Origin: Viridibacillus soli | GTDB lineage: Bacteria; Bacillota; Bacilli; Bacillales_A; Planococcaceae | NCBI RefSeq assembly: GCF_016612995.1 | Contig: NZ_JAEOAH010000003.1 | Span: forward strand, 310,001-374,000 | Direction: 5' to 3' | DNA length: 64,000 nt | Part shown: in pieces, positions 57,135 through 64,000 of the stretch | Layout of the letters: the number at the start of each line of letters is the position of its first letter | Numbering within the stretch: the stretch's first letter is position 1 | The notes under the pieces: model-generated | Databases searched by the model: none | The model's input: only the letters and a program-made list of their open reading frames with translations | What the model was told of the DNA's origin: nothing | Made by a program: the position numbers and the translations under genes

Positions 57135-57850
57135 ATGATAGAAATATTCGCTGTTAACATCTTTAATACATTTAATTTTTCAACATATGAACAATTATTG
57201 AAAATCTTACCGTTAAAAAAGCGGAATAAGCTAAAAAAATTCAATATATTCGAAGATTCTATGAGAGGCCTTGTTGCGGGGATATTAATACGCAATATTA
57301 TTAAACAAAAAAAAATCAGGAATAATAACCAATTTGAATTTACAACTAATACTTATGGAAAAACTTTTTTATCTGATGTACAAAATTTTAAATTTAATTT
57401 AAGCCATTCTGAAGATTGGGTCGTATGTGCAATCGATGGAAATCAAATTGGTATTGACGTTGAAATGGAAAAGTTAATTGATCCACAAATTGCACACCAA
57501 TTCTTCACTAAAAAGGAATGCGATTACATTTTCTCATTAGTTGATTATCAAGTGCCAAGATTTTTTGAAATATGGACTTTAAAAGAAAGCTATATCAAAG
57601 CTGTAGGACTTGGTCTATCGCTACCTCTAAATTCTTTTTCGATTATCTTGGATACTAATGAGAATACCCATATGATTGAATCAGAATCTCATGACACGTC
57701 CTTTTACTTTAAAACTAATTGATAGATCCCCGCTATAAGTTAGCAGTTTGTGCACGGCATGATAATTTTCCTACTGATATAAAACACATTAATTTAAAGG
57801 ATTTGGTGAAGGAGGCTATAAATGTTGATAGCTCACTTATTGTTGAATAA
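57135..57850 (+). pseudogene. Sfp-type phosphopantetheinyl transferase with C-terminal frameshift
   Basis: The open frame (57135-57722) encodes 195 aa: LRPLKK-like substrate part, then FNLSHSEDWVVCAIDGNQIGIDVE with the Mg-binding Asp/Glu pair near residue 112, and FEIWTLKESYIKAVGLGL (WxxKExxxK) near 150. It stops 25-30 residues short of Sfp length. Directly after, in another frame (57719-57850), comes LIDPRYKLAVCARHDNFPTD and 20 more residues to a stop, which is the missing Sfp C-terminus. A single indel around 57715-57722 would restore about 237 aa. The catalytic core is complete, so residual activity is possible. The enzyme would convert the cluster's carrier domains to holo form. Confidence 0.8.
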
Positions 57851-58142
57851 ATCAGTGGTATTACACATAATCACAAAAAGCAATCGTTATTCTTTATAGA
57901 ATACTGAATATATATAATGATAGAACACAATTATATCAAGGTTTTATAAAATTTAAAAATGCCTTTGAATAATAAACCAAAAGTTCTTTCCAAAATTCTG
58001 ACCAATGAAAAAACGTACATAATTTCAATTACGAGTACCTTGAAGATTTTAGAGACATTCATAAAAATTGCTTGATAGATGTCTCTAAAACTCTTTGAAA
58101 CAAAGTACTCTACTTGTCTTTTCTATCGCTCCATCAATCAAC
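57851..58142. terminator. Gap with a long hairpin
   Basis: TTTTAGAGACAT (58047-58058) and ATGTCTCTAAAA (58079-58090) form a perfect 12-bp stem with a 20-nt loop between the convergent phosphopantetheinyl-transferase and VWA genes. It probably acts as a terminator for either side. The rest of the gap is empty. Confidence 0.6.
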
Positions 58143-60041
58143 TCACCCAGACTGAATAACAAGCCCAATCATCTTCCTCAACAACCTCAATGTCACATCC
58201 GTAAATTTCTCCACGCTATCCGCCGCAACGGATTGCGGTCCATAAATCATTCGGAATAACTGCAGCTGCTCCTCTGTAGGCATATCTGTATTCAAGAATA
58301 AATGCATGACATGAATACCCTTCTTCTCTGCTTCCATCACCGCTTCCGCTGTATCGACAATGCCGTTTTGAGCATAACCAAAGGCAGAGGGTTCCCCGTC
58401 TGAAAATACAAGTAAAAAACGATGCTTTTCATCGCGTGCTGCTAGACGTTTTATCAGCCAGCGAATCGCAAAGCCATCGCGATTATCTTCATGCGCTTCT
58501 AACGCCATGATAGCAGATCCACTATCCTTTGCCCCGTCTTCTAATTTATGCACCCATTCAAATGTGTTGGGTTGTTTTTCTTCTGACGCTTCGTAAGCAT
58601 CTTCATAAAACGAAACGATTTCATGTGTGATGCCCATTTTGCGTAACACATCATGAAAAAGTAAAACAGCTTGCTTTGTTTCGTCCATTTTATCAATCAT
58701 CGAGGCAGAGCCATCTACTAATAAACCAAACACGGCATCTAAAGGTTTTGCGGGCGCATTTTTCTTATAAAAAGGCTTCGGTCTTTCATCGATTAAAAAG
58801 GTCGTTAGCTTGGAGGAAAGTCGACCTTTTGTTAAATGGTCTCGTCTTGCAATTTCTTTTTGAGCCATACGTTTTCTGAATTCAGCCATTAATGCCTTCA
58901 CATAGGGCTCTTGGGCAGTCCGCCAAAAGACTAATTCATCCATTGATTCCCGTTCTCGAACCGTTTCAATGCGCCTCTCTTCATAGACGACATTGCGATG
59001 TTCTTCACCAAAGTATTTCCCTGCTCGCTTTTTCTCAGGCGGCAATTTTTTTACTTCGTCAGAATCATCTTGTTGTACAGAATCCTTTTGATCTTGTGCG
59101 CCGCCAATACCAACTTCGGAAATTTCGGCACCTTCGCGTCCTTCTTCTGCTTCAGTTGACATTGCTTTGCCTTCGTTACCATGCTCTAATTCATAGCGCA
59201 TATGGACGCCCTCATCAGACTGCGATTCCCTATGCCATGTACGGAACAGCTCTTCAATCGTTTCTTTTGCCTCGTCTTTGTCACCTTGTTCTTGCTCCGT
59301 AACACCTTTATGTTCATTAAACTTCGCTGCTTCTACCAAAGAATCCATGACAGCGTAGTAAGTATGCATTAAATCCTTATCTAAATGCTCCACAATCATA
59401 GTCATCATACGGTAAACTAACGTAATACTATCTTCAGTAGAACGGACATCATAAAGCGACTGCCAAGGATATAGTAATTGATCAAAAAAGGCTGGCATAC
59501 TTGATGTATCTAATTGCATAGAGCCTTCATGTGCCATGACAAATAAATAATTTAAAGTAGCATCTGCTAAAAAGCCCTTCTGTAAATTCACTTGAAGTTG
59601 TTGCTTATGATAATCCACATATACTTGACGTCTTATTTGAAACGCCTCAGCCGTACCTGGACGCCCCTTCTCAACTGCATCCATTAATCGGAACTCCTCC
59701 GCCATCAACACAAGTTGCTCAAACAAATGTGCATAAGCCTCCCCTTGCAATTCCTCAAGTAATTCTAAAAATGGCTGCACTGAAAAATAACGCCAAAATC
59801 CTGCCGCTAGTAAATAAATATCTGAAAGCCGACCAGCATGCATAATCTCTTTTTCACGATGTCGCCAGAAGACGCTCATAGATAGTGCCTGCTCCTTGGG
59901 TCGTAATTCCAACACTTGTCTTTCTGTTAAAGATAAATAGGGGGCATGAGATAATGCTCGCGTTAATTGCTCATAATGAAGCATTTGACGTGCATTAATC
60001 TGTTCATTATTAAATTGAATAAAGCGATTCATTTGTGACAT
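58143..60041 (-). CDS. yojO: VWA-domain protein paired with MoxR ATPase (YojO/NorD-like)
   Basis: The protein is 632 aa. The N-terminal 230 residues are helical, the middle is strongly acidic and low-complexity (TEQEQGDKDEAKETIEELF, HGNEGKAMSTEAEEGREGAE), and the C-terminal 200 residues form a von Willebrand factor A domain with the metal-ion site GLLVDGSASMIDKM near 437, a Thr/Ser and Asp further on, and VFSDGEPSAFG near 550. NorD/CobT-type VWA proteins work with MoxR AAA ATPases to insert metals or remodel enzyme complexes. The MoxR partner ends 10 nt upstream. The target is not apparent. Confidence 0.88.
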   Translation of the reverse strand: MSQMNRFIQFNNEQINARQMLHYEQLTRALSHAPYLSLTERQVLELRPKEQALSMSVFWRHREKEIMHAGRLSDIYLLAAGFWRYFSVQPFLELLEELQGEAYAHLFEQLVLMAEEFRLMDAVEKGRPGTAEAFQIRRQVYVDYHKQQLQVNLQKGFLADATLNYLFVMAHEGSMQLDTSSMPAFFDQLLYPWQSLYDVRSTEDSITLVYRMMTMIVEHLDKDLMHTYYAVMDSLVEAAKFNEHKGVTEQEQGDKDEAKETIEELFRTWHRESQSDEGVHMRYELEHGNEGKAMSTEAEEGREGAEISEVGIGGAQDQKDSVQQDDSDEVKKLPPEKKRAGKYFGEEHRNVVYEERRIETVRERESMDELVFWRTAQEPYVKALMAEFRKRMAQKEIARRDHLTKGRLSSKLTTFLIDERPKPFYKKNAPAKPLDAVFGLLVDGSASMIDKMDETKQAVLLFHDVLRKMGITHEIVSFYEDAYEASEEKQPNTFEWVHKLEDGAKDSGSAIMALEAHEDNRDGFAIRWLIKRLAARDEKHRFLLVFSDGEPSAFGYAQNGIVDTAEAVMEAEKKGIHVMHLFLNTDMPTEEQLQLFRMIYGPQSVAADSVEKFTDVTLRLLRKMIGLVIQSG

Positions 60042-60051
60042 GCAATCAACC

Positions 60052-60915
60052 TCACTTCACCCACGTTTTAGCTAACTCCATTACAAGCTCACGTTCACCA
60101 ACATCGTCTAACTTTTCCGCAATAGCATAGCGAATCGCACGAATTGGTTCAATATATTGTGCAAGTTCAGTCGCATCTAATAAACTTCGAATCGAAGCAG
60201 CTTCTTCACTGAGCAAACCATGCTGCACTTGTAATTTTAAATCTTCTGCTAAGTTATACATTAATTCCTTTAAGGCATGTGGTGCATCTGGGAAAGCCTG
60301 CTCCCATAAACCCCGTAGCTGTTCTCCGGCTAGATAAGGAATACTATACGAAATAAATCGGTTTTTCAACGCCTCATTCATGGGTGCTGTACCAATATAG
60401 CCTTCATTAATTGCAGATAGGACATTAAAATGCGGATGCGCTTGAATGACTTCTCCTGTAAAAGGATTTGTTAACATACGTCGATAGTCCAGCACACTAT
60501 GTAAAATCGGCAATGTCTCTGCTTTTGCCATATTAATCTCATCAATATATAGTAAGTGTCCCTCTTTCATCGCCTTCACAACTGGACCTTCCACAAACTC
60601 AATGACCGTTTCACCGTCTTTTTGTACAATTGTCTTAAAGCCAAGTAAACTCTCTGCATCTAGATCAACCGAGCAATTGATACTGTGCATCGGTTGTCGG
60701 AAATAAGCAGACACCGATTCCGCAAGTTTTGTTTTCCCAGAACCCGCTGGCCCCTTCAATAGCACAGGTTTTTGCAAAGAAATGCTTAGTAACACATCTT
60801 CCCAAAGCGTTGGATCGGGCGAAATATAACCACCCTTCCCTACTAGTAAAGAATCTTCCTCGCTATATATTCGAGCAAATCGCTCAACTTTTAACTTTTC
60901 AATAAATGTATGCAT
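60052..60915 (-). CDS. yojN: MoxR-family AAA+ ATPase (YojN/NorQ-like)
   Basis: This 287-aa AAA+ protein has Walker A GPAGSGKTKLAESV near residue 57, Walker B LLYIDEINMAKAE near 120, and a sensor 1 region (FNVLSAINEGYIGTAPMNEALKNRF) in which the Asn and Arg are placed as in NorQ/CbbQ. A lid domain follows. It is expected to form a hexamer that acts with the downstream VWA protein, 10 nt away, as a chaperone-like complex. The start is ATG behind AAGGGAGATTATTTC. Confidence 0.9.
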   Translation of the reverse strand: MHTFIEKLKVERFARIYSEEDSLLVGKGGYISPDPTLWEDVLLSISLQKPVLLKGPAGSGKTKLAESVSAYFRQPMHSINCSVDLDAESLLGFKTIVQKDGETVIEFVEGPVVKAMKEGHLLYIDEINMAKAETLPILHSVLDYRRMLTNPFTGEVIQAHPHFNVLSAINEGYIGTAPMNEALKNRFISYSIPYLAGEQLRGLWEQAFPDAPHALKELMYNLAEDLKLQVQHGLLSEEAASIRSLLDATELAQYIEPIRAIRYAIAEKLDDVGERELVMELAKTWVK

Positions 60916-60950
60916 GAAATAATCTCCCTTGTTGAACTTACATATTATAA

Positions 60951-60987
60951 AAAAACGGCTTTCGCTTTATTGAGCGGAAGCCGTTTA
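60951..60987 (-). terminator. Terminator of the 65-aa gene
   Basis: AAACGGCTTTCGCT and AGCGGAAGCCGTTT arms run into a T-stretch on the minus strand, just after the gene at 61002-61199 and before the MoxR gene. Confidence 0.85.
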
Positions 60988-61001
60988 CTTTTTGAAGCTA
61001 C

Positions 61002-61199
61002 TTATTCGAAGTATTCTTTGTAAAAGCCACCAATATGACCTGAATTATCGATTACAAAAATGAATTCTTCCGTTTCATTTTTCACTTCATATTCTTTCCC
61101 AACTGTTAGCACATTTGATACAAGATATTTTTTTGCATCTGTTTGTTTACAAGTAACTGTTTTAATTGTTGGTGCGTCTTTCCATTTTAAATGTAACAT
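61002..61199 (-). CDS. Small conserved protein (DUF6501-like)
   Basis: This 65-aa soluble protein has the pattern W-K-x-x-PTIKTVTCKQTDAKKYLVS, VLTVGKEYEVKNETEEF and FVIDNSGHIGGFYKEYFE, which matches a small conserved family in Bacillales that I remember as DUF6501. The beta-strand spacing suggests a small SH3-like barrel. AGAGAGGTTGTTTTT precedes the ATG. It is monocistronic with its own terminator. No function is known. Confidence 0.7.
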   Translation of the reverse strand: MLHLKWKDAPTIKTVTCKQTDAKKYLVSNVLTVGKEYEVKNETEEFIFVIDNSGHIGGFYKEYFE

Positions 61200-61411
61200 A
61201 TAAAAACAACCTCTCTTATAAGAAAATTCTTGATGAAAACGTAAATAGATTACATTCTCCTATTTTAAACGATTTTCAATGGATTGTGCGAGAAAAGAGC
61301 ATAATTTTTTATGAAAATTAGTTCGAATAACTGATTTGGAGCGATTTTCAATGGATTTATGGTATGCTGATGCTATAAATAATTGGTTTTTTAACACTTG
61401 GAGGTGCCCAC

Positions 61412-61507
61412 ATGTCCTTTGGTAGCTTACCAGGGTGGTTTTTCGTCATCGTATTTGCCTTCTTTATTATTTTCTTTATCTATTCGGAATGGACTACAAG
61501 AAAATAA
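61412..61507 (+). CDS. Very small membrane peptide (31 aa)
   Basis: MSFGSLPGWFFVIVFAFFII is followed by FFIYSEWTTRK and a stop: one transmembrane helix with a short charged tail. A strong TTGGAGGTGCCCAC site precedes the ATG and a perfect terminator follows 8 nt after the stop, so it is a complete transcription unit. The family is not known to me. Confidence 0.7.
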   Translation: MSFGSLPGWFFVIVFAFFIIFFIYSEWTTRK

Positions 61508-61514
61508 TAACAGG

Positions 61515-61549
61515 AGCCATATGAAAACAATTTCCATATGGCTTTTTTC
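61515..61549 (+). terminator. Rho-independent terminator
   Basis: AGCCATATG and CATATGGCT arms with an 11-nt loop, followed by TTTTTTCTT. Confidence 0.9.
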
Positions 61550-61672
61550 TTATTGAGCCGATTTTGATCTTTTTATATAGACTATCGAGCTTTATAAAAT
61601 AACAACGAAATCACACAATACTGCTGTAACAGTTGAAAATCCTTAAACAATAAAAAAGAAGCGAGTTAGCCT

Positions 61673-61850
61673 AATTTAATAAGGCAACATAAAATAACTT
61701 CGAATAGGGTATGTATATAATCGAAGGTGTTTTTGCATGGGTATATTCATCAGTAATAAGTGGGTAGTCGTAAAGGAAAAATTAGCTGGGGAACTAACAA
61801 CGAAGGAAATTATGCAGAAGTACGGTTTCCTGTTTCTTCGTAACCTTTAA
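61673..61850 (+). mobile_element. 5' fragment of an IS3-type element, copy A
   Basis: The left flank plus the first codons of an orfA-like gene survive: MGIFISNKWVVVKEKLAGEL and TTKEIMQKYG, then the frame diverges and stops at 61850. The 154 nt from 61673 to 61826 are a direct repeat of 62481-62643 (about 90% alike, one 9-nt indel). Confidence 0.7.
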
Positions 61851-62190
61851 AAACACACCTAATTTTTCCATGTTTTCAAATATAAAAGGTGTTGAGTTAA
61901 TTTTGACAGAATCTTAGTCTACTTCATCAAAATCATACTTTTCGCTTAATTTATTAAGCTCATCATCAAAACTTGTAGAAGCAATTGCGTTTTCTGCATA
62001 TGCTATTTCAAATATTAAGTGAAACATAAGTGTAAAAATACTCTTTTTTATTGTATGACAACTCCCCCTGTTTTTCGGTATACATCCATATACTTAACAG
62101 TAAATTAATAATATGTAAATCACTTTGCGTTATCTTATATCAATTCAATGATTTTATTATTAATCACTTTATAAGGAGAGAAATAAATAC
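61851..62190. other. Gap before the 79-aa membrane protein
   Basis: A minus-strand stretch at 61918-62031 reads MFHLIFEIAYAENAIASTSF and 17 more residues to a stop, but has no ribosome binding site; it is probably a fragment. I see nothing else. Confidence 0.35.
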
Positions 62191-62430
62191 ATGAGCCGAA
62201 ACATAAAAATTGCGATTAGTTTTGGAATAGCGTTTGTATTAGGACTGCCGTTTAAATGGATTTTTTATAAGTCAGAGGTTGCGGGTATTAACATTTTTAA
62301 AATTTTTGATTATGGTATTAGTAACTTATTCTTTGCCTTTTCAACATTAGCAGTAAACACTCTTATTATATTTGGAATTATAAGATTAATCGAGAAAGTA
62401 TGGAATTCAATTTCTGTTAAACCAAATTAA
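62191..62430 (+). CDS. Small two-helix membrane protein (79 aa)
   Basis: Two hydrophobic helices (residues 8-24 and 46-66) flank a loop with IFYKSEVAGINIFKIFDYGI. The start follows AAGGAGAGAAATAAATAC. An inactivated paralogue with a stop in place of Trp23 lies at 3281-3508. The gene is sandwiched between two direct copies of an IS3-type fragment (61673-61850 and 62481-62775), so it may have been moved or duplicated with them. The function is unknown. Confidence 0.7.
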   Translation: MSRNIKIAISFGIAFVLGLPFKWIFYKSEVAGINIFKIFDYGISNLFFAFSTLAVNTLIIFGIIRLIEKVWNSISVKPN

Positions 62431-62480
62431 TCATTAATATAAAACCGCTGTAAGCTGCTCTGCTTATCTGGGCTACCCCC

Positions 62481-62775
62481 AATTTAATAAGACAACATAG
62501 AACACCTTCGAATAGGGTATTTAAATAATCGAGGGTGTTTTTGCATGGGTAAAATACGATATTCATCAGAAGTGAAGTGGGCAGTCGTAAAGGAAAAATT
62601 AGCTGGGAAACTAACAACAAAGGAAATTATGCAGAAGTATGGTATTAAAAATAATTCACAAGTTGAGTCTTGGATGCATTGGTATAGGAACAATGAAATC
62701 TCAAGGTGGTCCAGAAATTATTCCCGCAAACATTCTCTACGTAACACCCGAACAATTCGTCGCCAAGTAGCCTAA
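62481..62775 (+). mobile_element. 5' fragment of an IS3-type element, copy B
   Basis: The orfA-like frame at 62545-62775 reads KIRYSSEVKWAVVKEKLAGK then TTKEIMQKYGIKNNSQVESW, a helix-turn-helix transposase start of IS3 type, and then changes to unrelated sequence after about 50 codons. The leader shares the same CACCTTCGA..TCGAGGGTG inverted motif and the same first 160 nt as copy A. Neither copy retains orfB. Confidence 0.75.
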
Positions 62776-62840
62776 CATAGGTGTTTTATGTGTGTCTCAA
62801 ATAGCTAGATCAGTTCGAGAACTCGCTTCTTTTGAAGGAC

Positions 62841-62930
62841 TTACGCTTCAGAAATTGTATTTGACATAACAATTGAAATAAGCGTATTAATAATGATTAA
62901 TGATGCAATAGAATTAATTGTAACAACCAT
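62841..62930 (-). CDS. Very small hydrophobic peptide (29 aa)
   Basis: MVVTINSIASLIIINTLISI then VMSNTISEA and a stop. A canonical CAGGAGGAAATACC ribosome binding site precedes the ATG. The single hydrophobic helix suggests a membrane peptide, such as those of type I toxins or membrane modulators. No antisense RNA or family match can be shown from sequence alone. Confidence 0.4.
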   Translation of the reverse strand: MVVTINSIASLIIINTLISIVMSNTISEA

Positions 62931-63729
62931 GGTATTTCCTCCTGTTTCACTCTAATTGTTTAAAATCTATTTTCTCAAAATTAGGGTTTATAAACATATA
63001 TGTCTTTCCTATTACGATGAAAATCTATCATTTTATCAAAAGTACATCTAAATTATTTTATTAAAATAATTTTCTAACTTGAATGACTTATATTATTTTC
63101 CGGGAAATATGTATTGAATTTCCTAAATATTTCAGTCGTTTTGATACTTAAAACTAGTTTAATATGCTGAGGAAATTCTATTTTTAATTAGATTCTTTTA
63201 AGCGTCGCCTTCTTTGCAGTTCTGTTCGAGGTATATCGTGTAACTGTTTAGAAGGAGAAATTATATACAAAAAATAGGCTACAATGTTTTTTATTATAAG
63301 CGAAGTGCAACTTGATAGCTTTTTTAGTGCAACTCAGCAGTTCTTAAGCGTTTCTCAACTATTGCTTGGGCCTTACTCAGTAACAACATCCTATTTTCCA
63401 CACTGTACGTCTATCATATTCTGTTTTCTACTTGAATACATATACGTGCAAAATAAGACTGGTACATTTAGATTTGTTTAATCCAGCGAAAAAGGATACA
63501 ATCCCAAAGCGTGCTTTATATATGTCGGTGATTACTCAGTGGACACGTCGAAAAGACTCCCTACACGGACTTCATGCCCAGTTACTGTTCCATTTTCGTA
63601 ATATGGAAAATTATATGCAATTAATAGTTGATAATAATTCTCGTTGTAACTATAATAATTACAGGTAGGTTAATATAACTAGATAAATATATTCACTGAA
63701 CCTAAATTACAATATGAATGGAGATGTTA
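62931..63729. other. Gap without supported gene
   Basis: About 800 nt. Plus-strand frames around 63284-63668 lack ribosome binding sites and familiar motifs. No clear hairpin or repeat is visible. The last part should hold the promoter of the secreted protein at 63736. Confidence 0.35.
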
Positions 63730-63735
63730 TTGGGT

Positions 63736-64000
63736 ATGAAAAAAGTCATTTTAGCTGGTGCATTAGGAATCGTAGCACTCGCAGGAACAAACTTATCAGG
63801 ATTAGAAGCAACAACAGCTAGTGCGGCTATACAAGAGTTGAATACAACAGTTGAAGGAAAAGTAGGTGAAGTAAATACAGCTTACTTTGTTGTTGAAAGT
63901 AAACAATTAAAAGAAAATGTAACAGTATATACTGACTTTCAATCTAATGTAAAAGTAGGAGAGTATGTAATAATAAATAGTAAAGGCCCATTGTTTCAAA
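63736..64000 (+). CDS. Secreted protein, N-terminal part (cut by the window edge)
   Basis: An open frame runs to the window end (88 complete codons). It begins MKKVILAGALGIVALAGTNL, a signal peptide with an Ala-rich cleavage region (TTASAA) near residue 30, and continues with a beta-rich segment (VEGKVGEVNTAYFVVESKQL). GGAG at 63720 suits either this ATG or an in-frame TTG at 63730. The protein family cannot be told from this part; it may be a small exported domain of the DUF3221 kind, which is a guess. Confidence 0.7.
   Translation, partial: MKKVILAGALGIVALAGTNLSGLEATTASAAIQELNTTVEGKVGEVNTAYFVVESKQLKENVTVYTDFQSNVKVGEYVIINSKGPLFQ

Noticed and set aside
63432-63668. Plus-strand 78-codon frame near the right end
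   Set aside because: No ribosome binding site, no motif and an odd composition; a chance frame in AT-rich DNA is more likely.

Overview
The window is AT-rich DNA from a low-GC Gram-positive endospore-former type of genome (Bacillales). Frequent TTG and GTG starts behind strong AGGAGG-type ribosome binding sites, YwbE, YusW-like, VanZ, SEDS, YojN/YojO-like and Ytr-like genes all fit. The general look is closer to Lysinibacillus and its Planococcaceae/Bacillaceae neighbours than to Bacillus subtilis itself, but that placement is an inference. No rRNA, tRNA or CRISPR array was recognised.

Layout. Positions 1-7700 hold a RodA/FtsW-type gene, a small two-gene operon behind a perfect 22-bp palindrome (small basic protein plus O-methyltransferase), a VanZ-like gene, and a TetR regulator with a paired small-multidrug-resistance (SMR) pump whose two control regions share one operator type. 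Positions 7.7-15.4 kb are a low-density zone with an IS4-family transposase, a small excisionase-like DNA-binding protein, unknown genes, two exported proteins, ywbE and several gene or IS fragments. Positions 15.4-22 kb carry a DUF4097 protein, an ABC transporter, a two-component system, small membrane proteins and an aldo/keto reductase. Positions 22.2-27.5 kb are an operon resembling B. subtilis ytrABCDEF: a GntR repressor, two ATPases and two permeases, with a textbook promoter overlapped by a palindromic operator.

The centrepiece is 27.6-57.9 kb, a hybrid polyketide/non-ribosomal peptide gene cluster, almost all on the minus strand. In order of transcription it holds a FenF-like malonyl transferase (404 aa), a giant synthetase of about 4594 aa (FAAL-ACP-KS-ACP-aminotransferase-C-[vestigial A]-PCP-C-A-PCP-E-C), a glutamine-hydrolysing asparagine-synthase-like amidotransferase, a second synthetase (A-PCP-C-A-PCP), a free-standing degenerate condensation-like protein, and an MFS exporter. 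A type II thioesterase and an Sfp-type phosphopantetheinyl transferase lie beyond it on the plus strand. The front end is the iturin/mycosubtilin logic: a fatty acid is activated, extended once with malonyl from a transferase acting in trans, and converted to a beta-amino fatty acid. Only three amino-acid-activating domains follow, so collinearity predicts a beta-amino-fatty-acyl tripeptide. By eye the A-domain codes suggest a D-configured Tyr-like residue, an unusual residue, and Phe. There is no terminal thioesterase domain. The cluster also shows decay or remodelling: a broken Asp/Glu-racemase gene between the amidotransferase and the giant synthetase, a carbamoyltransferase remnant, a transposase scrap, a frameshift in the phosphopantetheinyl transferase, and a 16-copy ACTT tandem repeat directly upstream of the malonyl transferase.

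Positions 58-64 kb carry a MoxR-ATPase/VWA-protein pair (YojN/YojO-like), small conserved proteins, duplicated IS3-type fragments around a small membrane protein (whose inactivated paralogue sits at 3.3-3.5 kb), and the start of a secreted protein cut by the window edge.
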